From assembly GCF_033115175.1 (NCBI RefSeq), contig NC_084835.1, forward strand, positions 87,355,948 to 87,419,947: DNA of 64,000 nt, in the 5' to 3' direction. The stretch comes from Lepus europaeus. Its lineage: Eukaryota > Chordata > Mammalia > Lagomorpha > Leporidae. Under the pieces are notes generated by a model. The model searched no databases. It was given only the letters and a program-made list of their open reading frames with translations, and was not told where the DNA came from. The position numbers and the translations under genes are program-made. Positions 11,264 through 23,280 of this stretch are shown here, one piece after another; position 1 is the first letter of the stretch, and each line of letters starts with the position of its first letter.

Positions 11264-11825
11264 CATCATTGATATCTAGGAAAACTAACCCAAAGTAGAA
11301 TCAGTGTGGTCTGAATAACCTGGAATTTCAAAGGTTACCATAACATCACCTGTGAGTTAAAAGGCCGCTAGAATTTGTATCAAAAAAAAAAAAAAGAAGA
11401 AAGAAAAAAACTTTTCAAAAATGCAAATGAGTGGGAAATATAAGATTTTTGATGACAACTATGAAACTAATAGTTGAACCAAAATGTTTGTTTATCAGAG
11501 TCCTGAGTGACTAAGCAGAGGCCAAAACTCTACGTGTGACATCTTAGTGATAAACACCAACCAACAGAACCCGCAGAGGGGAGGATGGCAGGAATAATAT
11601 ATTCTTGAACTACACTCAGAGGTAGAAATGTTTCATCTGGATTCATGGTAGATTGCCCCCAAGATTTGTTGAAAACTTTGACAAGAATAGGGAGAAGGTA
11701 GGCCTACATTTCTAGATGGGGACACATTCTGTGTTTCAGTCATGATAACAGGCATTTGGCGGAGCCATCTGATTTGATATTTATTCTCATCTTCAGTCTT
11801 ATCTATTGTGCCCCGAGTTTGACAT
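11264..11825. other. unique sequence
   Basis: No gene or RNA recognised. An A-rich run is at 11381-11412. Confidence 0.45.
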
Positions 11826-11842
11826 GAAATGGAGCTAAGGAT

Positions 11843-12174
11843 TGGGGCCGGCACTGTGGCACACTAGGTTAATCCTCTGCCTGAGGCACCAGCATCCCAT
11901 ATGGGTACCGGTTTCTAGTCCCAGTTGCTCCTCTTTCAGTCCAGCTCTCTGCTGTGGCCACGGAAGGCAGTGGAGGATGGCCCAAGTGCTTGGGCCCCTG
12001 TACCCGCATGGGAGACCGGGAAGAAGCACCTGGTTCCTGGCTTCGGATCCTCATAGCTCCAGCCATAGCGGCCATTTGGGAAGTGAACCATTGGATGGAA
12101 GACCTTTCTCTCTGTCTCTCTCTCTCACTGTCTGTATCTCTACCTGTCAAATAAATAAAAATTAAAAAAAAAAA
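11843..12174 (+). mobile_element. CSINE
   Basis: Complete C-repeat from GGGGCCGGCACTGTGG to CAAATAAATAAAAATT(A)n. Target duplication GAAATGGAGCTAAGGAT / GAAATGAAGCTAAAGAT (11826-11842 and 12175-12191) with two mismatches. It sits 70 bases from an inverted CSINE (12245-12587). Confidence 0.94.
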
Positions 12175-12244
12175 GAAATGAAGCTAAAGATCATCTAAGA
12201 ATTGACTTATATGCCCTGTTGTTCTCAGATAGGAAAACAATTTT

Positions 12245-12587
12245 TTAAAAAGATTTATTTATTTATTTCTTTGAAAGGCAGAGTCACAGAGAGAGAGGGA
12301 GAGAAGAAAGAGAGAGAGAGAAGGGGAGAGAGAATCTTCCATCCTCTGGTTCTCTCCCCAAATGGTCATAATGGCAGGTGTCGGGCCAGCCCAAAGTAAG
12401 GAGTTTCTCCCGGGTCTTCCACATGTTTCTGGCAGCCAAGGACTTGAGTCATCTTCTGCTGGGTTCCCAGGCACATTAACAGGGAGATGGATTAGAAGTG
12501 GAGCAACTAGGACTTCAACCAGTGCCCATATGGGATGCTAGTGTTGCAGGTGGCAGCATTATCCACTATGCCACAATGCAGGCCTCC
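12245..12587 (-). mobile_element. CSINE
   Basis: Reverse C-repeat: tail complement TTTAAAAAGATTTATTTATTT, GA block 12286-12332, head complement ending CACAATGCAGGCC. Target duplication AGGAAAACAATTTT / AGGAAAACAGTTTT (12231-12244 and 12588-12601). Confidence 0.93.
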
Positions 12588-12601
12588 AGGAAAACAGTTT
12601 T

Positions 12602-15354
12602 GATTTCATTAGATTATGTGGGTGCTGAATGTAGTATTAGCAAGAACATGGAATTTGACGGCAGAAAAAAGTGCATAAAGGCTGGAATACCTACATAGTA
12701 AATCTCTAATCATGAATAGATTTTATTTCATTTCTGTGAGTTCATTTGACATGATTTTTATTTATTACATTATCTTGATCACATGAGCTTATATATAAAA
12801 TACAAAAGTATAATAAGCATAATTCGTGCTAGGTATTTGAAAAGCATGAGTTTTGACAGTTCCTTTCCTTCTCACCTCCACCTTTGTTTGCATAGCATGA
12901 CAGAGCTCTCTGTCTTAGTGAATAGCAGGACTTATTTTGGAATATCTCTATCACAAAAAGATAAGTTATCAAAAGTGTCCCCCAACAGGGGTTAAATAAA
13001 TATGATAAACAGCAGATTTTTCAGGCATTAAAATTAAATTATAAATTAGTAATGATGGAAATTATAATATGTGGATTTTGAAAAATATAATAAAGTCTCT
13101 AAATGTAAGATGCTATGATTTAATTATTTAAAAATCAATGGCTTCTGAGAATATTAATTATGTAAAAACTACTAATAGTACAATGTTGCTATTAGCACCT
13201 ACTTTTGACTTCTTCTCTTTTGCAAAAACTATCTCCTTAATTCAAAGTTTCTAAGTCTATACTTCCAGCTTTGTGACTATTCCCCCATGTCCCACTTTGT
13301 AAATGTTCATTTGCTTGTAATGGCAATTTATGTCACTGTGCATTATACGGATGGCCTAATTCAAGGCCAGTCATCCAGTGGAGATGTCTTCACTTCGAGG
13401 GAAGTTGGTTAATGGTTGGAACCAGGACATTTTATTGTACCATATCATTGAACTGTATTTTCTACAATGTCTTTTTACTGACTGTGCCTAAAAACATTTC
13501 ATTATGTTCAATCATATATACTCATTCTCATTAGAAGGTTATGATTTCCTTGTAGCTCTGCCTTCCCAATGTCGGCGATACTACAAGTTTCTCTCATAGC
13601 CATAAGAAAAGAGTTAGTTTTTAAATGAAAATTCTTATTAGGTGTCCAGTTGTGTAAATAAATGAAATGTATCATCCTTCACTGAAAGAGATGGTGTGCT
13701 TGGTCAATGTCTAGCACATGTGCAAGAGGAAGCAGCAAGCTCCTTGTTCAGAGCCCAGCAGCTGCTCCTGAGTCTCTCCCACATCACCTGCATCTTTACC
13801 ACACAGGAAGTTGATTCCTCACATTCCTTAAAAAGATCCTCATTATTTTTTTATCACATTCATTTATCCATTCACTCATTCTTTTGTTATTATAAAAGCC
13901 TTGGAAAAAGATATCTTTTTTTGTTTGTTTCTGTGAACTCAAAGAAAATTCATTCAATTTTATTAACATTAAAGCAAAGTATGTATAGTGAGGACACTAC
14001 CAATACAAATTGTCATTCAAGCTTTTAAACACTGCAAACATTATGTGCACAAGATGCCAGTGGCACACAGGAAACGCCAGAGACTTCACTGAGATGATCC
14101 CAGATACATATGAGAAAGTTAGCAATGGGACGGAGGAAAGGCACTGAATACAGTCGAGTAAATAGCTTTTGGGAGAAGGTGTATGATTCTAGTGTGTTCA
14201 AATATGAGCAAGCAAATTTAAATAAGTTTAACAGCTCTGTGGAGTAACAATGTAAATGCTGTGCTATGTCAGTGGTGCACAAGATCAAGGGAGAGTTTAT
14301 ATTCAGGGATGGATCAAGAGAGTTGGACAAAATTTTAAGACTATTGTTAATGATGATGACACTACAAGTTCATGTGTTCTCTGTAAAAACAATATAAATG
14401 TTCTCTGCAAAAACATGGCAATATGAAAATGTGTGGATGTGTAATGTATCTGCTGCATGTATCCTCACCTCTATTTCCACCCTTTGAAGCTTATTTAATC
14501 AAGTCATACAAAGCATTGAGTTCATTGCTCCCATAACAATTAATGACATGATGTTACAATTATCAACAGAAAATCAGCTGAAGGAATCATTCCTTATGTG
14601 ATCAAGCTTCTATCCTGAAAGATTGGGTGGATATTGCTCAAAAACAAATCAAACATTCTGTCAAATTCCCTCTAATTTATTTGGTCATATCTAAAATCTC
14701 CATAAAATGGAATGATGTATTCATTTAACAACAAAATGGCAAAGTTTGCATTGGATTTACCACCAAGTATTCGCTAAGATGTTACATCATTTAAAATTAT
14801 AGATTGTATGAATACTACTTATGAGTTATTGAGCACCAAATTCTCTTACATTGATTTTTTTTTCCAATCTAAAATTCTTATGATGTTTTACTATTGCTTT
14901 CCAATGCAGGATCTATATTATTTTTTTCTTTTTTATGAATTTGAGCAAGTACCATACATCTTGTAAGAGAATTATAGGTAATCTTCTAGGTTTTTTTGTA
15001 GATTTTTGAGAGGTATACTGACAATCTTATTTCATTTGTGAATTCCACATCCAGTAGAATTATTCCTGTTTGTCTCCTGCATTCCTATTCGTAGCTAGGG
15101 GATACATTTCCACTCTTTAAAAGAAGTTTTGGAAATTCTCATCTAAGAACACAGGTTCTATATATCATCTCTTTTTTTCTTACTCATTGTTTATTATCCA
15201 TTTTCTTCTAGTTAGCTTTTTTATTTTTATTTCTCTAATCCTAATCTTAAATTTAATAATTATTCCATTATAAATTTTACCAGCTGCCTAAACAAAACTG
15301 GATAGAAATACACACAGAGGATCTGGTTGTTTACACAGCAATAAGCATTTAGAA
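12602..15354. other. unique AT-rich sequence
   Basis: About 2.7 kb with no recognisable gene, RNA or repeat. The longest open frames (110 codons at 13696-14028, plus strand; 101 codons at 14025-14330, minus strand) look random: low complexity of hydrophobic and Ser residues, with no known domain. Confidence 0.45.
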
Positions 15355-15500
15355 AATATAACACTGCAGCTTTCCATTTTATGGATGAGAGACACGGAGG
15401 CTGAATGGAATAACCTGATTCAGGATATTGCCTAACCAGTATTGAAACTGAGTGGGAGAAGGTAATACTCCAAGATAATTTGGCCCAAAGCCCTTTGTTC
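15355..15500 (-). mobile_element. MIR SINE fragment
   Basis: CATTTTATGGATGAGAGAC...GGAGGCTGAATGG resembles the reverse complement of the MIR core and 3' region (ATTTTACAGATGAGGAAAC). Ancient and decayed. Confidence 0.5.
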
Positions 15501-16554
15501 CACATTACAGCAGTGCTACATAATTTAATAAATAATATCAATAGTTATGACAGATAGAAGAGAAAAATTATAACCAATCAAAAAAGAGAAAAAAAAATGC
15601 TACCTGTATTCAGCAGAATCAGGTCAGAGAATCTGGCTTGCCATCCACCAGAGAATGCTGGGAGTGTAACAATTAAAGGATGCTTCTCTAGAGACTGGAG
15701 GCTATGTTGCCCTCCACATTGCTAATGAAGTGTAATTCATTTTACTTCGCCCCCACCTTTAGAAATCAAAGTTCAAGCGTCCGTATCAGACGTGTTTGAA
15801 AGGCGAGGTCTTCTCTCCCCTTGCAGCACAGTGTCTCCTCTTCTGGGAGCATTCTCGTGTTCTATTAATTATTGTGCTTTGACGACATTATTATTCATGG
15901 ACTAGCGTCTCAAAATACTTGACTTAGCACTGGGTCTGGAACTAATACTAATAAGTACAAGGCTTGAGTAGTGGGTGACTTTTTTCCCCTTTCCTTTTCT
16001 ACACTGCACATAAAGAAAGTAAAGACTTTTATTCAAAAGTCAGCTGCCTTCTGCTTCTAAACAGAGTTTAGTCTGATGATCAGTTAGAGCAGTGTTGTGA
16101 AAAATAGTTCCATTTTCAATGTATGTCCAAGAAAAGAAAAAAAAAACAATTCTCAATAATCAATAGAGTAAGCAGAGGATTAAAATGACTCATTAATTTG
16201 TTATTCTTTTAACATAATCTACAATATTGTTTATTTTGGGGGTAGAGATTCTTTGTTCACTGACATAGAGTCAGTGACTGCAAACATGCTGCTGTTTTGG
16301 TAAAAGATAGCAGAACTTGTGGTAAGATTATGATAAGATTATAATAGAATTATGCAAGGAGTCTGATTAGACTGGGAGTCATGTTTATCATGGATGTAAA
16401 GAGGTTAGAAGCCCAGATATGTGAGCTAAGCTAGAGAGAAGGAACCTGAGATTGGTAATAGCACTGACCAAATGATGAGAATTTTTCCTTCAAGATTTCT
16501 GTGTTGATATCTCTTCCCTATTAACTCACATCATTTTCAAACCAAGTTATTCTT
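15501..16554. other. unique sequence, possible conserved non-coding block
   Basis: No gene recognised. The part at about 15600-15990 differs from its surroundings: it has several CpGs, balanced composition and homeodomain-type TAATTA sites, and shows no repeat similarity. Confidence 0.4.
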
Positions 16555-16660
16555 GGGGTATAGACCATGTCTGTCTTTATTTAGCAGTGCTGCTTAGCTT
16601 GTAGCCCAATGTTTCACAATGCAAATATGGCATGAATGAATCCATCAGTGAATACAGGAA
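16555..16660 (+). mobile_element. L2 LINE 3'-end fragment
   Basis: TAGACCATGTCTGTCTTTATTTAGCAGTGCTG...AATATGGCATGAATGAAT follows the L2 3' end layout (gtctgtcttgttc...gtgcc...aataaatgaatgaatga). Confidence 0.45.
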
Positions 16661-16737
16661 CTTGACACTTTCTCCACAAGGTGCATGTAAGGAGTGTTAC
16701 ATGTGACTCCCATGCAAAGTGGGTAGATGACAAACAT

Positions 16738-17090
16738 CTAGGCCGGCACCACGGCTCAATAGCCTAATTCTCTGACTGTGGCGCCGGCACCCCGGGTTCT
16801 AGTCCCCAGTCGGGGCACCTGATTCTGTCCCAGTTGCCCCTCTTCCAGGCCAGCTCTCTGCTATGGCCCGGGAAGGCAGTGCAGGATGGCCCAAGTCCTT
16901 GGGCCCTGCACCTGCATGGGAGACCAGGAGAAGCACCTGGCTCCTGGCTTCAGATCAGGTCAGTGCGCTGGCTGCAGTGCGCCGGCTACAGCGGCCATTG
17001 GAGGGTGAACCAACGGCAAAAAGGAAGACCTTTCTCTCTGTTTCTCTCACTGTCCACTCTGCCTGTCAAAAAAAAAAAAAAAGATAAAAA
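16738..17090 (+). mobile_element. CSINE
   Basis: Complete C-repeat with GGCCGGCACCACGG head. Inside is a small duplication: GTGCGCTGGCTGCA then GTGCGCCGGCTACA at 16963-16991. The target duplication is AGATGACAAACAT / AGATGACAAATAT (16725-16737 and 17091-17103). Confidence 0.94.
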
Positions 17091-17127
17091 AGATGACAAA
17101 TATTTGAAAAGGTGAAACAGAGATCAT

Positions 17128-17330
17128 ATTTTTTAAATTATTTATGTATTTATTCATTTGAGAGGTAGAGAGACAGAGAGAGAGAGGAACTCCCATGTAC
17201 TGGTTTACTCCCCAGATTCAGGTCTCTCACCTGGGTTGTAAGAACCCAACTACTTCAGAGTCCGTCATATGCATTTTGACAGGAAGTAGAGGTAGGAGTC
17301 AAAGTTAGATGGAACTCAGGCATTCTCATG
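17128..17330 (-). mobile_element. CSINE fragment, old
   Basis: TTTAAATTATTTATGTATTTATTCATTTGAGAGG, then (GA)n, TACTGGTTTACTCCCCAGATT and TCTCTCACCTGGGTTG, match the 3' half of a reverse C-repeat. The head part beyond about 17300 is unclear. Confidence 0.7.
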
Positions 17331-17353
17331 AGGGCTGAAGTGTCCAAACTAGG

Positions 17354-17707
17354 TTTTGTTTTGTTTTGTTTTGTTTTGTTTTGTTTTGTTTTGACAGGCA
17401 GAGTGGACAGTGAGAGAGAGAGACAGAGAGAAAGGTCTTCCTTTTTGCTGTTGGTTCACCTTCCAGTGGCCGCTGTGGCCAGCACATCGTGTTGATCTGA
17501 AGCCGGGAGCCAGGTGCTTCTCCTGGTCTCCCATGGGGTGCAGGGCCCAAGGACTTGTGCCATCCTGCACTGCCTTCCCGGGCCATAGCAAAGAGCTGGC
17601 CTGGAAGAGGGGCAACTAGGATACAATCCGGTGCCCTGACTGGGACTAGAACCCAGTGTGCCGGCACCACAAGGCGGAGGATTAGCCTGTTAAGCCACGG
17701 TGCCGGC
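17354..17707 (-). mobile_element. CSINE with (CAAAA)n tail
   Basis: Reverse C-repeat whose tail is eight tandem TTTTG units (17354-17393) instead of plain poly(T), so the sense-strand tail is (CAAAA)8. The head complement ends GCCACGGTGCCGGCC. Target duplication CCAAACTAGG / CCAATCTAGG (17344-17353 and 17708-17717). Confidence 0.94.
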
Positions 17708-17717
17708 CCAATCTAGG

Positions 17718-19119
17718 GTTTTAAACATTAGGCTAAATGAAAGACCTTATTTTAATTTATTTTAAGTGAATCAATAAGTAGGAAGTATTGTAGATGGAAA
17801 ATCCCAGAGGGTTTGAACAGGGTCAGTTGGCCAAGCTGACCTAGTGCAAGTCCTCCCAGGGTCATGGCAGTCAAGATATTGGGGCTGCTCACAGCAACCA
17901 CCAGAGCCAGGAACTAGACCAGGATGCCTGATCCTTTCCTTTACTGGTTTGTCTTTTATCACCCGGGGTCTGTCTTCCTTGTGGTCCCCTCAGTACTACT
18001 TCATTTCTGAAATGTCTGAATACTAGAAGCTCCAGCTTAAGGAAAATTTTCCTATAGAACTTTAATCAGTTTTTCATTAATTTCCTTTGTTAATAAAGTT
18101 GTGTGTATATTTCTTCCACCTAATACTTATAAGCTACAAGTCAGTCTTCAAAACAATACCTTCATCACTGAAATTGCTTGAGTTGCCTGTGAGTTTATTG
18201 AAACTTCTGGTTTTCAGTGATTTAATTTCTAAGAAGCTGAATGCTAGGATTGCCTTTCTCTTCTGTGTCTGAGAAGCATCCTGGCTGGTGTCCCTTATGC
18301 CTTTGCTTAACTGAACAACTGTGGAATGAAGGACAAAGAAAATGGATATGAATAAAGTAAGGATAAAGACTAAAATTCTTCTCTAACAAGAATTCTACAC
18401 ATACAATTTTAACAAAGAAAGAGATGGATTGATTTGCCTCTGTTCTTGAATTTGTTATTCTCTGCTATTCCATTTCCACTTTCTCTAATCTCATGTTATT
18501 TCCATCACCACACCAGCCCTGTCTTACCTATTTCTCAGGTTCACCAGTATTTCCTCTACCTGCCATCCAAACAAATTATTTAAATTACTGTTGCATGTTA
18601 TATATTCAGAACTGTCATAATAATTATTGAGGTTAATCATTTGAGTGATACTAGGAATCAGATGAATGTGATTTACTTCTATTTAATAGAGTTAGAATAA
18701 ACTAGTATACTATGAGGTTAAATAGGGTCAAGTCAGCAGCCAACTCAAAACCAACCTGGGTTTTTTTCTTCTTAATGCTTTATTCTGTATACACGAGGCC
18801 ACAGGCAGTCAAAGTCATCTAATCTTATCATTTGAAAGTAGAATTACCTCTCCCTTTCGAAAAAAGCATTAAGTCTAGTTCATTAGACTAAGTCTCATTT
18901 TGAATTTATGGTGAGTCTATCATCTGCAGTAAATGGATTTTTCTAGCCATGTCTGGAAATTAGCATAATAGCTGAGATTTTTGGAGATTCCAAAACTCTA
19001 AATCGTTTTGTAGCAAATGGGGTCCCCAACTAACTCCATAAAGGAAGAGCACATTGTTTTCCTCACCTCACCACACTTAGGTACCTGGCAACCAGCAGAG
19101 AAGAAGCACCATTATAATA
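17718..19119. other. unique AT-rich sequence
   Basis: No gene or classified repeat recognised. The right end may include the extreme 5' flank of the L1 that starts near 19.1 kb. Confidence 0.4.
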
Positions 19120-19938
19120 AGACTAGTAAAGCCTACTGCAGTTGGCACTTGAATTGGGGATTTTATTGGAGAGATAAATTCTCAGTCTCCAGTGACTTTG
19201 AGTCTGGCCTGGAGTGTTGCAAGGGTGTAGGGCATTCATTGAGGTCTGTGAAGCTAGTGCATATTGGTCCACTCCCCTCCCTCTATCAAGGTGTCCAACT
19301 CAACTTGCCTTGGTGGAGCACCTACCAACTTGCTGCTGCCTCAAGGAAAGCCACAGATCTCTCTGAGAACAGGGAGGCTCATGGGACTGAGTGGATGCCC
19401 TGCTCTCTGTAGCTGTGGGAGATCTGTGCCCAGTGACTATTGGAATTCTGTGACTGTGTGATAGGGCATGGAATGTGGTTGGGTCTTTGGGCAATCAATA
19501 GGTCTGGCTTCAGAGGCTCAGAATTCCATGAGCACTGGGATGGGTCATAGGAGAAGGCTCTGCTTTCACACTGATGAATGCATAGACTTTTGTGTGGTTC
19601 AGGCATGTGAGTGGGTGGGGTGCACAGGCACTGTTTACTCACCCTGGACAGTTGGCATACACATCAGCTAATCTGATAATACCCTCCTCCCTGATGACCC
19701 ATTATCAATTTGGGTCTCAGTCTGGATTCTTGCCCCATCAAGAATTCTGGCCATTGTTTAATGGCTAGAGCTCCCTGGTCCCACCCAACAAACACTTCTG
19801 GATAACCACTGAAGGAAAAGAACTCAACTAATCCATAGAGGCAAATTTCAAAGATAAAAGCCCTCAGAAAAGAAAAATAACAATTATTTCCATAGATATA
19901 TAAACAGAAATACAAGAAACTTAAACAAGGAACAAAAT

Positions 19939-21200
19939 ATGACTCCCAAGAAAGAACACAAGAACACTTCAGTAATAGAATGTGAAGAAAAATGGATTGA
20001 TGAAATTCCTGAAAAGGAATTCAAAAGAATGGTCATAAGATTACTCAGAACACAGAGAAGCAAATATATGAGTTAAAGAAATCCATACATGATATGGCTG
20101 ATAAATTCTACTGGGGGATACAGATATTAAAAAAAATGAAACTGAAATATTATAAACGAAGAATCAAATATGCAAAGCAAAAAATACAATAGAAAGCCTT
20201 TACAACAAACTTGCTGAGGCATATAAAAGCATATCCAATGTAGAAGACAGATCTTTGGAAATACCCAAGTCAAGTCAGATGAAGAAAAAGAAGGATGAGG
20301 AGGAGGATAGGAAAAAAATAATTAGAAAAATTAAAAATTCATTAGGAGTTCCTCATGGTTTAGAAAGACAAAATGGTTTAAAAAACATATTCAGTGAAAT
20401 AATCACAGACAATTTCACCAGTTTGGACAAAGGTAAGTATAACCAAGAATGGGAAGCACACAGAACTCCTAATAGACATGTTCAGAAGAGATCCTAAAAC
20501 ACATTGTAGTAAAATTTTCAAAAGTAAAACATAAAGGGTGGGCGCCATGGCTCAATAGACTAATCCTCTGCCTTGCGGCGCTGGCACACCGGGTTCTAGT
20601 CCTGCTCGGGGCACCTGATTCTGTCCCAGTTGCCCTTCTTCCAGGCCAGCTCTCTGCTGTGGCCCGGGAATGCAGTGCAGGATGGCCCAAGTCCTTGGGC
20701 CCTGCACCCCATGGGAGACCAGGAGAAGCACCTGGCTCCTGCCTTCGGATTAGGTCGGTGTGCTGGCTGCAGTGCACCGGCCGCAGCGGGCATTGGAGGG
20801 TGAACCAACGGCAAAAAGAAAGACCTTTCTCTCTGTCTCTCTCTCTCACTATCCACTCTGCCTGTCAAAAAAGAAAAAAAAAAAACATAAAGAAAAGATT
20901 CTAAAATGTACATAAGAGAAATGCCAGGTTATCTTCAAAGGGTATCAAATGAGATCGATAGGTAAGTTCTCATGAGAAATCCTAAAGGCTAAGATACAAT
21001 GGAGAGACATTGTCCAAATCCTGAAATCAAAACAAACAAAAACAAATCAAAAACAGTCAACACAGAATATTGTACCCAGAAAAGCTCTCATTTGTAAATG
21101 AGTGTAAAGACTTTCTAAATGCAAAAAAAGCTGAAATAATTTGTCACCAGTTGCCCAGCCTTATTAATGATACCTATAGATGTGCTACACACAAATTCAG
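19939..21200 (+). pseudogene. L1 ORF1 (RNA-binding protein), decayed
   Basis: L1 ORF1 makes the trimeric RNA chaperone of the L1 ribonucleoprotein. It starts at the ATG of 19939-19941 (MTPKKEHKNTSVIECEEKW), with the EIPEKEFKRM segment characteristic of ORF1 N-terminal regions. The SLGVPHGLERQNGLKNIFSEI stretch at about 20337-20400 is the RRM-domain motif. EAHRTPNRHVQKRS comes just before the CSINE at 20537, and the C-terminal domain continues after it (HKEKILKCT...). Many stops and frameshifts; not functional. Confidence 0.8.
20537..20880 (+). mobile_element. CSINE inserted in L1 ORF1
   Basis: Complete C-repeat inserted inside the L1 ORF1 sequence. Duplicated flank AAAACATAAAG (20526-20536, and again at 20882-20892). 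It is much less diverged than the host L1, so it inserted long after. Confidence 0.93.
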
Positions 21201-22740
21201 TTAAAGATATTCATCATCATGAAGGAATATGACGGCAGAAAATCTCCTTGTAAGCGTACAAAGGGCATCCAAACAAACAACAGGAGTATTTATGGAAGCA
21301 ATGACAGAACCAACTCATTAGTTATAAATAATAATCTTGAATATAAATTGTCTAAATTCTCCAATTAAAAGATACAGACTGGCTGAATGGATTAAAAACA
21401 AGACCCATCTATTTGATGCTTACAAGAAACACACCTATGCAACAAAGATACATGCATATTGAAAATGAAAGGTCAGAAAATGATATTTCATGCTAATAGA
21501 AAGCAAAAATGAGCAGGAATAACCATCCTAATATCAGACAAAATGTACTTTAATACAAAAACTGTTAAAAGAGACAAAGAAAAAGTGTTTGTAATGATTA
21601 AGGGATCAATTCAACATGAAGATGTGACTATAGTAAATGTATATACACCCAAATGCTGGGCATCTGGCTATTTAAAACAAATATTAATGAGTCTAAAGAG
21701 AGACATGGGCTCCAGTAAGATAATAATGGGGACTTCATTACCCCACCTTCTTCAAAGAACAGAGCTGTAGGCAAAAAATCAACAAAGAAACAACAAAATT
21801 ATTTTACATTATAAAACAAATAGATCTAATTGATATCTATAGAACATTTCATCCCACAGCTGCAAAATACACATTGTTTTCATCAGTGTGTAAAATTTTC
21901 TCTAGGATAGACCATGCTATGGCACAAAACAAGTCTCCATGGATTCTAAAAAATTGAAATGATACCATGTATCTTTTTCTGACAACAATAGAACGATACT
22001 GGAAATTAACATCTTAAGAAACTCTAGAAAATATGCAAACATATGGAGACTGGACAATATGCTCTTGAATAAACAGTGGATCATAGAAGAAATCAAAATG
22101 AAAATTAAAAATTCCTAGAAGCAAATGAAGATGACAGCACAACATGTCAAACTTATGGTATACAACAAAAGCAATGTTAAGAGGAAAGTGTATAACAATT
22201 AGAGCCAACATCAAAAAAGTGGATGATATGATTCATCTAGCAATGCCTACTTAGGATCTAGAAAAATGAGAACAAACCAAACCCAAAATTTGTAAGAGGA
22301 AATGAATAATAAAAAAGAGAAAAATAACAAAAATTAAAACACATATCACGTAAAAGATCAATGAAATGAAAAGCCTTTCTTTTGAAAAAATAAAACAAAT
22401 TGATATGCCATTGGCTCAACTAACCAAAAAAGGAACACACAAATTAATAAAATCAGAGCTTAAAAAGGAAATATAATAATTGATTCCACAGAAATAAAAA
22501 AATCATCCGGATTTACTACAAACAGCAGGAAATGTCAACAAACTTATAATTCTAGAAAAATAGATTCATGACACATGCAAGTTTAAAAATTGAATCATTT
22601 AGACATAGAAAACCTTTAAAGCCCAACAACCAAGAAAGATATATAGTCAGTAATAAAGATGGTCCCAAGAAATAAACACCTAGGACCAGATGGAATTTCT
22701 GCTGAATTCTATCAAACATTTAAAGAAGAACTAATCCCAA

Positions 22741-23099
22741 TTCTTCTTTCTCCTTCCCCCTCCTCCTCCTCCTCCTCCTCCTCCTCTTCCTCTCCCCATT
22801 CTTCCTCCAGCTCCTCTTCCTCCTCCCCCTCCTCCCCTTCCTCCCCCTCCCCCTCTCCCATCTTCCCCTCCTCCTCCTCCTCCCCTTCCTTCTCCTCCTC
22901 CTCTGTCTCCCCATCCCTCCTCCCCCTCCTCCCCATCCTCCCCTTCCCCTAACCCTCCTTCTTCTCCCCCTCTGTTTCTCCCTCCTCCTCCTCACCCTGC
23001 CCCCCTCTCCCCACCTTCTTCTTCCTCTTTTACTTCTCATTCTCCTTTTCTCCTTCTCTTCCTCCTCCTCCTCCTCCCCCTCCTTCTCCTTCTTCTTTT
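22741..23099. repeat. long polypyrimidine (TCC/TCCC/TTC) tract
   Basis: About 360 bases of almost pure C and T on the plus strand, built from irregular TCC, TCCC and TTC units, between L1 ORF2 and the tail side of a reversed CSINE. It probably grew from the A-rich tail of that SINE. Long homopurine-homopyrimidine runs with mirror symmetry can form triplex DNA. Two charged or Ser-rich open frames across it are artefacts. Confidence 0.9.
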
Positions 23100-23128
23100 A
23101 AGACTTATTTATTTACTTGAAAGTCAGA

Positions 23129-23168
<40 letters not shown>

Positions 23169-23280
23169 AAGAAAGATCTTTCACCCACTGGTTCACACCC
23201 CAGATGCCCACAACCACCAAGCCTGGGTCTATAGATAGCAGCTTCAACCACTATGCCACAATGCTGCCCCCCTACCCCCC
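23100..23280 (-). mobile_element. CSINE, internally deleted, inserted in L1 ORF2
   Basis: Reverse C-repeat: AAGACTTATTTATTTACTTGAAAGTCAG tail side, (GA)n 23134-23164, CACCCACTGGTTCACACCCCAGATG, then a jump to the head complement CAACCACTATGCCACAATGCTGCC. The middle is deleted. The L1 sequence CAATTCTTCT (22738-22747) recurs as CAATTATTCT at 23282-23291, giving a target duplication that also spans the pyrimidine tract. Confidence 0.85.

Noticed and set aside
19017..19412. 131-codon plus-strand frame
   Set aside because: It overlaps the start and 5'UTR of the old L1. No protein family is seen.
22659..23040. Ser/Pro-rich and Glu/Arg-rich open frames
   Set aside because: They come from the polypyrimidine tract, which lacks stop codons in most frames.
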